Assembly (NCBI GenBank): GCA_002989075.1
Contig: PSQN01000005.1
Span: forward strand, 558,001 to 622,000
Source: Arthonia radiata
Lineage: Eukaryota > Ascomycota > Arthoniomycetes > Arthoniales > Arthoniaceae
DNA length: 64,000 nt
Direction of reading: 5' to 3'
The notes under the pieces are model-generated. The model was not told where the DNA came from and did no database searches. It was given only the letters and a program-made list of their open reading frames with translations. Shown piece by piece: positions 19,534 through 31,233 of this stretch. The position numbers and the translations under genes are program-made. Positions within the stretch are counted from its first letter, which is position 1. Every line of letters starts with the position of its first letter.

Positions 19534-20590
19534 GAAACTACCCGCTACAAAATTCTAGGACAGTCGCGAGGAGAAATCTACAACAAATGGGTATCGTGAG
19601 AAAGAGGCGGTGTTGAGACAAGCAATGCGTCCAACGATGCACTCGCTTGAAAAGGAAAAATCCGGCGCAAAGCGCCATGAGTTCGATCGTATGCACCCCG
19701 GCCACGAACCGAAGCAGAGGTGCCGCATCATTGACATACAAATAGCTGGGCTTTTGCGGGCAGGTTAATGCTAGCCAGGGTCCTAGCTGAGCCGTGCGTC
19801 TAGGAAAGAATTTTGGTCGAGAAGGCCTTCCGAGAGGCTGAAGAAGATGCATACCGAACTTTGGCATTGCTGGTCGCTGAGAGTTCCATACATGGGGCTT
19901 CACCGGTCGTTTATGGGCAATTACGCAAAGTCTCAGATCCACGTATGAGAAGGCGGATGCCTTCTTGTCAAGTGCACAGCGAATGCTTGACGGCGGCGTG
20001 GTGGTTCCTTATCTACCAGCGTCTGTAGAGGAGGATTCGGCCTGAGATCTCTCGGCCGAGAGATCGGAACGTAGCAAACCGTGCCAACCCCCTGGACTGG
20101 ATTGGAAACATTCGGATAGAAGCTTCCCCTCTTCCTTCAACGACAATGTCTTGACTTCGCTCGTCATGCTGTGCGAAATCATGTGACGTTGCCATATGTA
20201 ACAGGGTGAGGTCAGCTTTGTGTTCTGGCCATACATCAGCATGCATGGTGCCGATCATTAACCCCACCGCGGAAAGCGCCACCGGCACGCACTTAAAATC
20301 AACCTCATCTGGATATTAGCAGAACTCGGTGGCCCTCTTTATGATGTGCTTGAGGCGACAAGCGTGATCTCCCCTCCAAAAGAAAGTTGGGCGCTAGTTG
20401 CACTCCAAGTGAAATTCTAAGGTCTGATACGCCTCCATTATTCCGTAAACCCACACCGTGAGCCAGACTATCGTCCGCGCTTCTTGCTGTAAGGGATACT
20501 CAAATTATCAACATCTTGAACTTGTCCTAAGGTCCAGCAGATCCCATTCACTTGTAGAAAAGGCGTGAGTCCCCTTTGCAATCAATCTCA
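19534..20590. other. Intergenic, 1.06 kb
   Basis: Between the PQ-loop gene and the FAD monooxygenase, both on the plus strand. Open frames on either strand here lack domains or good starts. I see nothing else. Confidence 0.45.
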
Positions 20591-21895
20591 ATGGATCTGC
20601 GTCAACGCCAGGAGAAATACGAGGTTGCGATAGCAGGTGCTGGTCCCGTGGGCTTACTGACGGCTCTGAGACTCGGCCGAGCTGGTGTAAAGACTCTTGT
20701 ACTCGAGCGACACGCTTCCATTCTCCCTACTACCCGTGCCGTTGTCTACCAGCCAGTAGTGATCCCGGCTCTGCGTGAGATCGGCTTCCTGAGCACAGTC
20801 ATTGAAAATGCGTACTTGAATCATGAGGGGATCTACTGGCGAGACATTGACGGTAATGAACTTGCGAAGTTACCTATCGGCAGCGGAAAGGGGAGAGAAG
20901 ATGCCGTGAACTCCAAAGAGGGCTTCGACGGCGTGCTACTTCTTGGACAACAACGCTTAGCGAACTTGGTATTGAAAGAGCTCGAAAAGTGGCCGAGTAT
21001 TACGGTCCGCTGGAATACTGATATCGTTGGCTTTACACACGAGGACTCTTCCTCAGTGACCGTCCTTGCCAAGGACCGCCACTCCAAGAATGCACTATCA
21101 TTCAGAGCCAAATGGCTCTTGGGCACAGATGGCGCCAACAGCACAGTCAGACGCACTGCCAGCATAGCGTTCGAGGGCTTCACGTGGCCCGGCTTCAAGA
21201 TGATTGGCGTAGATATATGGCACGACTTCCAGAAGTCGAATGGATTGAAGCCGATGAATTTCATTGTCCACCCAGACAAATGGGCTGTCATTATCTATTG
21301 CGGCCAAGATGAGAGCGGCGATCCCTATGGTAGTGGTACGCCTTTGTGGCGTGTTGCATATGCTGCACCGCCTGACGCGAGCGAGAACACTGAGGATATC
21401 CTCGAGATGTCGAAGGCGCGCGTGGCTGCCTACGTACCTGGCTTGAAGGCTGAGCACGTACGCATTTCTCGAGCAGAACCGTATCAGATGCAGCAGAGAT
21501 GCGCAGCTCAGGCTCGAAAAGGTCGGGTCTTATTGGCAGGAGACGCGCTCCACTCAAACAACCCGATTGGCGGTCTTGGTCTGACAACTGGCATCGTTGA
21601 TGCCGCGTCGTACAGCAACGCGCTTGTTCGAGTCCTCCGAGACGGTGAGCCAGAGTCTTTGATCACGAGATGCGCCGAGTCCAGACGTGAGGCATGGGTA
21701 AAGGTCACCAACCCGGCCTCGATCGCGAACGTGAAGAGACTTTTCGGCGCAAGTGATGAAGAAGTCAAGGAGCGTGAACAATTTTTCAAGGCTTTGAACA
21801 CCGATGCCGCCTTCGCGAAAGAGCAGCTTGCGCGGTTGAGGACCATTGGTGAGAACATGCTTCTGCCCAAAGAAGACCCTCGGGCGCAGCTGTGA
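20591..21895 (+). CDS. FAD-dependent aromatic monooxygenase (PHBH family)
   Basis: Single exon, 434 residues, start ATG 20591 (MDLRQRQ). Class A flavoprotein hydroxylase fold. It has the Rossmann GxGxxG (AIAGAGPVGLL, about 14-24), a TTRAVVYQP substrate-side motif, the DG motif LLGTDGANSTVRR near 178, and the FAD ribityl GD motif GDALHSNNPIGGLGLTTG near 317. These enzymes hydroxylate phenols or related aromatics with NAD(P)H and O2; the substrate is not evident. There is no C-terminal thioredoxin-like domain, so it is closer to salicylate/para-hydroxybenzoate hydroxylases than to phenol 2-monooxygenase. No biosynthetic partners lie nearby. Confidence 0.88.
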   Translation: MDLRQRQEKYEVAIAGAGPVGLLTALRLGRAGVKTLVLERHASILPTTRAVVYQPVVIPALREIGFLSTVIENAYLNHEGIYWRDIDGNELAKLPIGSGKGREDAVNSKEGFDGVLLLGQQRLANLVLKELEKWPSITVRWNTDIVGFTHEDSSSVTVLAKDRHSKNALSFRAKWLLGTDGANSTVRRTASIAFEGFTWPGFKMIGVDIWHDFQKSNGLKPMNFIVHPDKWAVIIYCGQDESGDPYGSGTPLWRVAYAAPPDASENTEDILEMSKARVAAYVPGLKAEHVRISRAEPYQMQQRCAAQARKGRVLLAGDALHSNNPIGGLGLTTGIVDAASYSNALVRVLRDGEPESLITRCAESRREAWVKVTNPASIANVKRLFGASDEEVKEREQFFKALNTDAAFAKEQLARLRTIGENMLLPKEDPRAQL

Positions 21896-22495
21896 TAAAG
21901 TCTTCAGTTTGGGTCATCGCAGGAATGCTGGGTCTCGAGAACACAGTAATGCACATCATCCAGAAGTGAGTCCAGGTCAACCCTCGAGTTCGATCTGACT
22001 TGATGATTACTCCCATTGTTCTCTCGGACCCTGTACGCGAGGACTCTAGCAGGAGCATTACAAAAGGTGGAAGCATTTATGGCTTGTAGTGGGCTTACTT
22101 GGCAGCTGCAGCCAGAGGTGCTTCATCCGCGCCCGCTATTCGCCACCAGAAACCTCCCAACGGCAAGCACCGAGTGAAAGCCAGTTCCAGGCACCCAGCT
22201 TTCTTCCTCAACTCGACCTTGACTGCTTTCTGAAAACATCTACAACGAGCATTCGCAACATTTCCAACAATTGTCCTCCACATCTACAACAATTGTTCTC
22301 AACATTCAGAACAAATTGTTCCCAGCATCTACAACAGCTGTCCCCATCGTCTAGAACAACTGCCCCCAGTATCCACAACAACTGTCCCCCGATCGACCCT
22401 TCCCCCCGTCGAATCGCCGCATATTCCCACCATCTTCGACCACAATTCACAGTCTCACGCCGCTCAACGGTAGCAACCACACGTAGCCCATCATC
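21896..22495. other. Spacer and pyrimidine-rich leader
   Basis: 600 bp between the monooxygenase stop and the next start codon. The downstream half holds the degenerate 22-24 bp repeat described below and reads as a C-rich leader. Confidence 0.4.
22240..22390 (+). repeat. Degenerate 22-24 bp tandem repeat in a leader region
   Basis: Six to seven imperfect units of the form CATCTACAACAATTGTTCC(C/T)AG, for example TCTACAACAATTGTTC, TCTACAACAGCTGTCCCC and TCCACAACAACTGTCCCC. The array ends about 105 bp before the ATG at 22496. Confidence 0.7.
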
Positions 22496-23083
22496 ATGAA
22501 TCTGACAAACGATGACGATTCCCCCCTCAGCGACTTGGACTATGCCATCGGACCCCTTCCCAAGAAGTACCCCACGCTCGACAGCAAGCACAGTCCAGAC
22601 AACGAGCAGTCTCCGACCAACGCACAGAGCCCCGACAGCACCCCAAACCCAGACTACCAGACCCTCTCCAAGCAAGCCCTCCTCGAAAAACTCGACGCCT
22701 ACCACGAGATCTTCCAATACATCTCCAACCACCGCTCCTGATGCATGCAATCCCGCGCCTCCCCTCCCGACTACCGCTATTTCCGCGCCTACTCCTCAGA
22801 GTGCCACAACATGCCCGATTGGGCGCGCCGGGACGCAACGACAAGACACTGGTACGACCAGCAGCGCCAGCAGACAGAGAAGGCGCAGGAATTGATGAAG
22901 AAAGAACACGCCGCGATGATGGTTGAGGGTCTCGAGATCCTGCGTGCGCTGGCTATTGAGGCCAAAAAGGAGGTCGAGAGCATCAAGGTTGCTTTTGGGG
23001 CGGATGTGCCGGTCGCGTTGGAGACGCTGCTGGAGGGGTTTCGACTGTTGCTGCATAGGCTGATGCGGATTATGAGGGCGTGA
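22496..23083 (+). CDS. Hypothetical protein interrupted by one in-frame TGA
   Basis: From ATG 22496 an 81-codon frame ends at TGA 22739-22741, and the same frame reopens at once and runs to 23083. Upstream part: acidic and Ser/Pro/Asn-rich, then LLEKLDAYHEIFQYI. Downstream part: DYRYFRAYSSECHNMPDWAR, then a long amphipathic helix (QQTEKAQELMKKEHAAMMVE) and LETLLEGFRLLLHRLMRI. Both parts look coding and would form one 195-codon gene. No GT..AG pair spans the TGA. Explanations: a nonsense change (CGA to TGA is one transition), read-through (the context TCC TGA TGC is not the classic UGA-CUA), or a sequence error. A start at ATG 22745 would give a separate 112-residue protein. Family unknown. 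Confidence 0.5.
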
Positions 23084-23616
23084 GTCTTCCGGATATGGTG
23101 ATGGGGCGGTGCGGTGGGTGGTGTGGATCTGGGCTTGATGGGGCGTGGAGATAGGGATCGGCTCTAATTTTGCACAATGGAGGAAGCGGCGTGCGGATGT
23201 TGTCGGTATTTGTCGTCTTCGTTGGTGGTGGTGGTGGTGGACGGCTTGGTACAGTTCTGAATCTTCTCGATATTTGTCGTAAGCGAAGAGAGTGCAAGTG
23301 GTTCTTTGCGGTTCGATCTCTGTCTGGATTCGGCGGTGAAATCCCGGTAGACCTGGCAATCAAATGTTGTACGTATTGAGGAATATGCATATTTCATCAT
23401 TTTTGCTTCACCGCACGCTGGCCAGGGCGTTTCGTCGTTAGTCAAGCATTTATCAAGCAAGGAGGAGAAATGCTCGTTACGATTGAGGCGCATGATGGTC
23501 ATTCACAGGGAATAGATTTGATTCAAGGGATTAATATCTTTATATTGAGATGTTCTGTTACTAGATGGCATTATGCTGGACACGCTGCTTGTTATCTTGT
23601 CACCCTCAGACAATTC
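23084..23616. other. Convergent 3' spacer
   Basis: About 530 bp between this gene and the minus-strand GCP5-like gene. Contains a short GGTGGTGGT run near 23225. No gene seen. Confidence 0.45.
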
Positions 23617-26157
23617 TCACATCGCCGACCCAACACTCCAATCCAACCGCTCAGCCAAAGCCTCCCAACCCGCCTGACCCGCTCCCTCCTCGCTCCGACT
23701 AGCAGCTCGCAGGTCACCGACGGTCACATCCACTAGCTGCTTAAGCTGGGATAAGCCCTGCTTCATCTGCATCGTACGATGGCTCTGCTCGCCGTCGGTC
23801 TCTGCGCTCTTGGACACGGTCTCCGCGTATAATACCGCGAGATTGCACACATTAACCATTGCTTCCCGTGCGGTGGCCAGCGCTGATACCTGAAACGTCC
23901 CGTTCGAGATGCTCGTAACGAATTGTTCGTGTGCAGCGATCATTGCATCAAAGCTCTGCGCTTCTTGCAATGATGTCCGGAGGAGGTTGTAGGAGGATTG
24001 GATGACTTGCTGCGTGATGTGCGTCAATGTCGCGTAAAGCACATGCGCCAGGCGATGTCGGAGCTGTAATGCGCGCCGTGCAGGAGCGTTATTCTGCGGG
24101 GTCGCTGGGTCAGACACAGGACGTAGACGCAGAATTGATAAAGCGTTGACGCCGCTCTTCAATTGCAATATGAGGTGCGAACAGCTCTGGTAGGAGGATA
24201 AAGACGAGTGCGGGATGATGTTTGCGATTGGCCAGGAGAGTGCGTAGTCCAATGTGATGCTTTCGAGACGACGCAAGCCTTTCTTTTTCAAGTTGTGTTG
24301 ATCGAGTGTGAGCGACAGCATGCGGGCGTTGACTGGAGGGGCTTCGGCGAATACTGTTCGCGTGAGTGCCTCTGAGACGGTGGGGTTGCTGGCGGGTGTG
24401 ACTTGGGATGCGACATCGTTGAGAAATGCGTCGAAGGTGTTACCAACGCTCGAGAGGTATACGGTGTGAATGATCTCGATCGTCTCATACAGTTGGTATT
24501 TGCTTATGAGATGAGATCGTAGAGGTGGCCAGGTGATGGACTGCTTGCTCCGTATCCATTCGTTCAAAGAAGTATGCAATACCTCAGCGAATGGAAGTAG
24601 ACCCGAGAGTCCATTTGAATCATGCATCTGCATTATGTTCAGTCCGACGTCGTCTGTGGCATTGTTCTCGTGCGGCTGGACTTTCAGTCCGAGCTCCTGG
24701 ACCAGGGCAACACTTTTACCAGCCGCGAAAATGTCACGCAGAAATGGACGCATGAAAGCAGGCGCTTCGGCTTGCTGGTAGCCACCCCGCAGGCTATACT
24801 TACGACGCCAGAAGTCGTCTAGCCCCACGTCTCCGTTTTGTACTTGAACGATGAAACGATCACGACTATCGTCGATGACGCCGTCTAACATCCATTTGCG
24901 CACTGGATCAAGGTACGTTACCAGGCATCTGACAAAAGTCCGACGGACCTGTTCAAACACCTGCTCGTCGCCTTCGAGCTGTGATCTGCACGTCGCATCG
25001 AATAAATGATCTAGCAAGCGGTATGAATGCTGCCAGATCTCGTTATTTGTGGATGCGACGAGGGCGTTCAGTACCTGGAGGAAAGAAGCCGATTGCTCTG
25101 TCTCCTCCAGGATTGATAGAATGCTGACAATTACAGGGCCGTCAAGATTGACACACGAGGCCTCTGCCAAGGCAAGCTTCTTGTCGAAGTCGTCAAGCTG
25201 AGCCTCGATATTTGCGAGAAATGCCTGTAGTATAGATCTTGACGTCCGCTTTTGGGTGAAAAGTCGCAATGTGTTGATGCTAGTCGCAATATCCGCTACG
25301 CGCAGCAACACAGAATCTACCGCAGATGCCGAGCAATCGGATAGGCAGACACGCTGTACGGGAGCAATAGAGCCGGCTTCACCTGCATCTTGAAACAGGC
25401 TAGATGGTAGACCTCGAAGCGCGTGCAGAACCTCACGGATGAGCTGGACCTCGTCAAGCTTGGTCTTTCGAGCACGCCGATTTCTCCAGGCTTGGGCGGC
25501 TTGAACGGCGTTGAGAGCAGACTCGTCAACAGTGACAATCAGCGAGCGAACGTCAAAAGCTTGCTCGCTGGATGCAGGAGACTCTCTGGTACAGACAGAC
25601 GCGTCTGAATCCGAGCTCACTCGATGAGTGCCTGTCTCGTCGTCGGAAGAGCCAAGAGTGTAGTCAATGTCATTCCAAATCTCCCCTGTTTGCAGAGGCT
25701 CGTCGCGCTCGAGATCCTCCCAGGTCAGACTTGCAAGAGGAGTGGGCGGCCTCGACTGCGCGAGATCTTCAAGCCGGACATTCTCCACAGGTCGATCTGA
25801 TAATTGAAGAAGCAGCGATAGAATCTCCGGTTTCCGACCTTCGCCATCGAGACCCAATGACTTGAGACGACTTTCTAGCGCTTCGGCTACAGGGTCATTG
25901 TTTAGAATATGGAACTTCTCCACGAGGCCTTGGAGGCTGGAATGGATGTTGAATTGATTTGTTCGACCAAAGCGATGATGGCGAAGACCTCTCAAGGCGG
26001 CCTCTTTGCTCTCTTTATACGCTACAGCATTTTTCTATGCTTGCGATCAGTGGATTGATTACTGGGCAGCAAAGATGCGACGAACGGTTGGCGAGAAGTT
26101 GGTGATGAGCTGGACGAGTTCATCTGATAGATTATTGAGTAAGACAGTGTGCGACAT
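23617..26157 (-). CDS. Gamma-tubulin complex component, GCP5-like (Spc97/Spc98 family)
   Basis: Exons 26157-26063 and 26008-23617 (54-nt intron, GTAATC donor, AGAG acceptor, phase 2), 828 residues. GCP proteins assemble with gamma-tubulin to nucleate microtubules at the spindle pole body. The N-terminus carries LRGLRHHRFGRTNQFNIHSS, typical of fungal GCP5. The N-terminal GRIP1 region (QLIREVLHALRGLPSSLF, LHALRG) and the C-terminal GRIP2 region (DYALSWPIANIIPHSSLSSY, LHHITQQVIQS-like segment, FDAMIAAHEQFVTSI) follow in order. The main open frame has no ATG at its 5' end; the first exon MSHTVLLNNLSDELVQLI restores one, but the acceptor choice is by frame only. The final GCP gene assignment (5 rather than 4 or 6) is moderate. 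Confidence 0.82.
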
Positions 26158-26624
26158 CGAGCAGTCTCGGAAATAGCTTATTCAGATGCTCGACGGTCGT
26201 TCAAAGGAAATCGCCACGACACGCGCCACGAAGTTGATATGCGACCCACAACGACGCTACTCCGTATTCAGCTTTCGCCCCTTACCATGACTCAGCGGAG
26301 CCACGCCAACACTAAAGAGGCAGGCGGTCTAGCGCGTGTCTCCACCTCGAATGGTCGAGTAGGTACGAAGTGGTTATGTACCGTATGTGCACAATCACGT
26401 CTTGTGGTCTTCGAGGAGACGATCATCTGGGAGAGTCTGCTATGCCGCCATCACCCCTCCCAGACATTGTTAGGGCGCGTCAGGCGCGGACCAGGACCGT
26501 ACTCCGTATATGGACAGCAGGCAGAGGCTAAGCAGAATGCCTGCTTATAGGCAGCACGTCCCGCCCCACAACAGTGCTCACAGTATATCAGCCAGCTGAG
26601 AGTAGGTTTCTTGCTCGTGCAAAC
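26158..26624. other. Divergent promoter region
   Basis: 467 bp between the divergent starts of the GCP5-like and DUF3176 genes. No gene supported. Confidence 0.4.
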
Positions 26625-29065
26625 ATGGTACAGAGCTATGAAAGTATACCCCTTGGCGACCGCGCTCCGAGTCGCCGAGAGTCGGATGGGGATCCATCTC
26701 ATCGTACGTCCAGTGTGGATAGCCATGAACGTAGCAACGAGTGGTCAGTATCACCTTCCCCGGCTGCTTCTCGGTCAAGACTCGCTTCTCTGAGCGCTGA
26801 GCACCTTGCTGGTACCCGTCGAATATCTTTGAAGTCCGCTCAGGGTGGTCACGTCTCTGAGTTCAAGAAAGAGAAGTCAGACCACAGTACTGGCCACGAG
26901 GCATCCCAGCGAATCTACCAGCGCGCTTGGGATGCTGCAAGTGACACCTGGACATGGGAAATCTGCGGAGTATTATTGAGTATTGCATGTCTAGCTGGCA
27001 TCATCGGCATTGGCGCCTACGTCAACAATCAGCCACAAAGTCACTGGGATTCTAAGATATCTCCCAATGCCATGATCTCAACCTTGACCACGATCTCGAA
27101 AGGGGCAGTGTTGTTCTGCGTTTCCGAGAGCATAAGCCAACTCAAGTGGCTGTATTATGAGCGCGCCCCGCAGCGACTCTACGACGTGGATATCTTCAGC
27201 AGCGCTAGCCAGGGACCGCTGGGCGCTGTCCGCTTCATTTTCGAAATGAGGACGACGCAGATCGTCGGCTCGATCGCATCACTAGTCATCATCGTAGCCC
27301 TCGCGTTCGAACCTATGGCGCAGCAGGTGCTTTCTTACCCGCCAAGAACAGTAATCGATCCAACCGCAGTCTCGACGCTGCCCGTGACGCAGGTTTTCGA
27401 CCTGAAGGGCTCGCCTTGGGAGTACGGCTCTGATAACCCAAGTATATTTGCCAGATCCTATTGAAGCCGCGCTCAGATTCGCTCTAACGACTTTGTGCCA
27501 GGATATAATGTCGACGAGACTTTGCAAGCCGCTGTGTTGGATGCCATTTTTGGATCATCGAGTGGAGGGTGAGTCTACATCTACATAGAAAACACCCAGA
27601 CTTCCAATGCTAACATGCGTTCTACAGTAAGCGTATAGGCAAATCCTATCACATTGGTGCGCCGCTGAGCAGAAGTTTGATTGCGCAGGAGCCTCATCGT
27701 CACTTCAACTACCCATCACATGCCCGTCGGTGATTTGCACCTGGCCGCAGCACTCCAGTCTGGGAGTCTGCTCGTCATGTCAGGACGTCACCGCTCAGCT
27801 CACACCGAACTGTACAATCTCGTCCAACACCGAACACGTCGGATTCACAAACGAGCACGTCGTATGCAACTACACAATACCCTCTGGCATCTCCGTCAGC
27901 GGGTACGCAGGCGATTGGAACGGCTTTTACCAGACGTTCCTGAATGTCACTGTTGACGACCGTGACTTCATCTCGATCGCTCGAAGCCCCACGGATAGTC
28001 TGGCGTCGTTCGCTGTCCTCAGACTCTCGGAAATTGCGGACCAGTCCTCAACGCCACGCACGTTGCCCGTCCAAGACGTCCACCAGTGCTCGTTGGCCTG
28101 GTGCGCGCAGACATTTGATGACGTCACCGTGGAGCACGCGTCCTCCTTTCAGCCCACACCCCGACGCACATGGCCGCTAGGCGTCCGCGACCCGACGGCG
28201 AACGAGTCCGCAGAGAACATAAGCGGACTCTGGCAAGCGGTACCGCCACACTCTTCACCGCGCCCAGGGCTGGACGTCGGCACCAACGACCCTCCCATCT
28301 ACGCCACGCTGCAAATCCTACCCGACACCGGTAAGCCCCAACAAGCCCACGTCCCCCAGCCACCTCAACTAACACCCCTCACCAGCCGACAACACCCTCA
28401 ACCAAACCTTCACCCTCAACGCCAACGATGTCCAGTCAACGCAAGACTGGCTGCGCACCCTCCTCGCCACCGCGCGCACAAACCCCCCGCTCAGCACCCT
28501 CCCCAGCATCGTCACGGGCTTCCCGTACGACCCCACCTCCGGCCCCGAAAAATCCGCCATCGACGTCTCCATCCCCCTCCTGCACGCCCCGTCCGTCCCC
28601 GCGATCTTCGCGAACGTCGCCGCCAGCATGACCAACACCGTCCGCCTGCGCGGCAACGCCTCCGTGGGCTTTCGCGCAGACGCGGCGCCGACGACGCTGA
28701 ACGGCACGGGCACCACGGTGGAGACGTTCATCGTCGTTGACTGGCGGTGGCTCGCGCTCCCCGTGTTGGTGGTGGCGGCGGGGGCAGCGCTGTTGGGTGT
28801 GACGATGGCGGTGGAGGGGGCGCGGGCGCGCGAGGGGCGCAGGAGCGGGCGGGGCCGCGTGCCGCTTTGGAGGAGCTCGAGTTTGGGGTTGTTGGTCCAT
28901 GGGCTGGAGGACTGGCGAGGGGTCCAAGGGCACGGGGACGTTTTGGGCGGTGGTGATGTGGGGAGCGTGCGGCGACGGGCTGTGGAGAGGCGGGCGAAGG
29001 GCGTGAAGGTGAGGTTGGACGAGGGGAGCGATCGCCAAGTGAGGTTTGTGGAGGGTGTTGCGTGA
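26625..29065 (+). CDS. DUF3176-family membrane protein
   Basis: Exons 26625-27441, 27502-27568, 27639-28330 and 28386-29065, 751 residues. The introns (60, 70 and 55 nt) were placed by donors GTATAT, GTGAGT and GTAAGC and by frame continuity. The second intron uses TATAG at 27638 because the earlier CAG brings a stop. It has a Ser-rich cytosolic N-terminus, then ICGVLLSIACLAGIIGIGAY (TM1 near 125), the family motif SKGAVLFCVSESISQLKWLY, and VGSIASLVIIVALAFEP (TM2). A Cys-rich, N-glycosylation-rich ectodomain (SLGVCSSCQDVT, CNYTIPSG) and a final TM (WLALPVLVVAAGAALLGVTM) complete it. DUF3176 proteins are numerous in filamentous ascomycetes; function unknown. The last 1 kb is notably GC-rich compared with exon 1. 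Confidence 0.85.
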
Positions 29066-29540
29066 TGCCATAAGAGAGGTCGGCTGTGGGGGTCTCGCAT
29101 CAGAGCAACCGAGGAGACTGAGATTGTACGGTTGGCCGTAAAGACGTCAAAATTTCGAGCATTTCTGATACTGCATTAACATACAGAAAATCTGAATGGG
29201 TCTGTATGTGGTCGATTAAGCAATATTCTATCTCTAGATGATCTATCCAGGTTTCGCCGTCTATACAGGCAAATGGTGCTGCGTAGCACCGGTCGCCATA
29301 AACCTGTACCAATATCAGAGCCTCTCTCGTGTCGTGTATCAGTACATGCAGATTCGTCTTCGCAGTCAGCGACGTGTTCAATCTGGCCGGTCCCTCCGTC
29401 TCCTCAACGCATCATGTGCGTTGCAGATCATTCATTCGCCTCCAGTTTGTCTGCTTTCCAGTGTTCTTGCACTTAATGTGCTGGTGCAGATCCGAATCGT
29501 CTTCGCCAGTCGCACATTGCCAGTCGCACACACACTGCTC
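29066..29540. other. Convergent 3' spacer
   Basis: About 475 bp between the DUF3176 gene and the minus-strand elongase stop. No gene supported. Confidence 0.45.
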
Positions 29541-30635
29541 TCATGCCTTGCGCGATCTAGTCACTCTCGTCGATCCCGGCGTCTGCTGTCCAGTGCTCTT
29601 TCCCGACGTGCCCCCACTTCCGCTGAATCGTCTCCTAGTCTCCCGAACGGTCGGGACTTTCTCATCCTTCATCTCCACCAGCGCGCTCGTCGCGCGACTC
29701 CGGCTCTTCTTCTGCGGCTTCTTATACGTCGCCAGATAGAACGAGATGAACAGCAACAAGTACGAGCTCAGAATTCCCATACCGGCGAATGCCGCGAACT
29801 CCTCGCCGGCGCAGCTTCCACTGTTCGGCATCCATTGGAAATAGGTGGAGGTGAAGTAGGTGTATGAAGCGAAGTAAACGAAGCCAAGGTCGATGACGAA
29901 TTGAACGATCTGCATGATCGTGATGTAGCGTTTCCACCAGATGCGGACGCCCCGGGCGGCTTGGAAGTAGTACCAGTACATTACGACGTGCACCATGAGG
30001 TTGAGGACGATGGGGACCCAGGAGACGGATGTATGGCCGAGAAGCTGGGTGAAGCAGAGGAGGGCCGTCGCGCCGTGGTGATAGGTGTGCAGGAAGGTCA
30101 GAGGCTTCTTCTTGAGGAAGAGGAAGACGGTGTCAATTAGTTCGAGGTATTTGGTCAGGTAGTTCATCTGCGGACTCGGTCAGCATGTTGGGGCTGTTTG
30201 CGCATTTCATGATAGCGCACTCACGTAGTAGAGTATTACAAGCTTGTCGGTCCATCCGCCAGCGTATTTGCACACCGCGAACAACACGCCATGGCGCACA
30301 AGCGTCGGGATGAGCTGCTCCAGAAAAAGCACCAACAGCACAAAGCTGATCGCGGTGAGCGCAAAGTTGTGAATCTTGAAAAGGCCGTTCAATTGCATCG
30401 CAGGTCGGTCGCGCATAAACTCGCGCCCACCAAAAATAACAATGTAGTAGGAACTAAGCATGACGATTGTCGCGGTCCATGTCGACATTGGCGTCACACC
30501 GTCCACGAAGCGAAAATCCTGCGGCTTGTAGCCTTTTACTGTTTCGAAGAAGTACTCGAAGATTGGCCATAGTTGGACGCCAAAGGGCCGGTCGAGCGTT
30601 GGGACCCCAACTTGGATCTTTGAAGGGAAGGACAT
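29541..30635 (-). CDS. Fatty-acid elongase (ELO family, 3-ketoacyl-CoA synthase)
   Basis: Exons 30635-30225 and 30167-29541 (57-nt intron, GTGAGT donor, CCGCAG acceptor, phase 0), 345 residues. ER membrane enzyme that condenses malonyl-CoA with acyl-CoA. It shows the family motifs in order: [20 protein letters not shown], the histidine box [20 protein letters not shown], and the TxxQ-like block [18 protein letters not shown]. About seven hydrophobic segments are visible. The tail is Lys/Arg-rich ([19 protein letters not shown] and later VTRSRKA), consistent with ER retention. The start at 30635 ([10 protein letters not shown]) is the first ATG in frame with the family N-terminus. Closest to fungal Elo1/Elo2 (GNS1); chain-length preference cannot be read. 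Confidence 0.92.
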
Positions 30636-31233
30636 GCTGAGTAGATCTGCTGCAAAATTGCAATTGGTGAAGCGCCAGTTGCGTTCCCCTCTTATGCAAG
30701 TAGCCGCGAATGTGTATGTGTTGCGACAGAGGGGCTCGGCTGCACGGCGCGGCTGAAGGTGTTTCGCAAGGAGTGTCAGAGATGGAGGCCGACTTGAATG
30801 TTTTCTGAGTATGCGTATACTGGACTGATTCAAAAATTCGGAGAGCCCAAAGCCGCTCAAGGAATGAAGAGCAGCGCAGTGAGAAGGAGACAGCTATACC
30901 AGAGAAGCGGAGCCTCAGTCCAGGAGTAAGAAGCAGTGGGTCAAGCGGAGAAAGGAGATTATAGAGGAAGAGAGTATTGCCGACGGTCCAATGCTGTGAC
31001 TGGCTGGACGGTCTGGGGAAATTCGAGCTCTTCTTGCCCTCCTTTTTAGGCACCCACGAAATTCATCTCGTCCCTGGCAGTTCTGCCGTGTAACCCTAAG
31101 TCCACGCTAACCGATCAACCTCATTCGCTACGTACCTACCACAGCTCCTGCTTTGGCTTGCACCAGCGACAACTGCCATATCTAAAGATCAACTCACACT
31201 CTCCGCTCTTCAAACACGCACAGTGCAGCGCCC
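30636..31233. other. Divergent promoter region (elongase / COX6)
   Basis: About 600 bp between divergent start codons. No gene supported. Confidence 0.4.

Noticed and set aside
19538-19942. 134-codon minus-strand frame
   Set aside because: No domain, Cys/Arg/His-rich random-like composition, lies in the 3' region of the PQ-loop gene.
20576-20590. Five extra residues before the FAD monooxygenase start
   Set aside because: The upstream start is TTG; the first ATG is at 20591.
28369-29100. Two long minus-strand frames (211 and 243 codons)
   Set aside because: Shadows of the GC-rich fourth exon of the DUF3176 gene, with Pro/Arg/His-rich composition.
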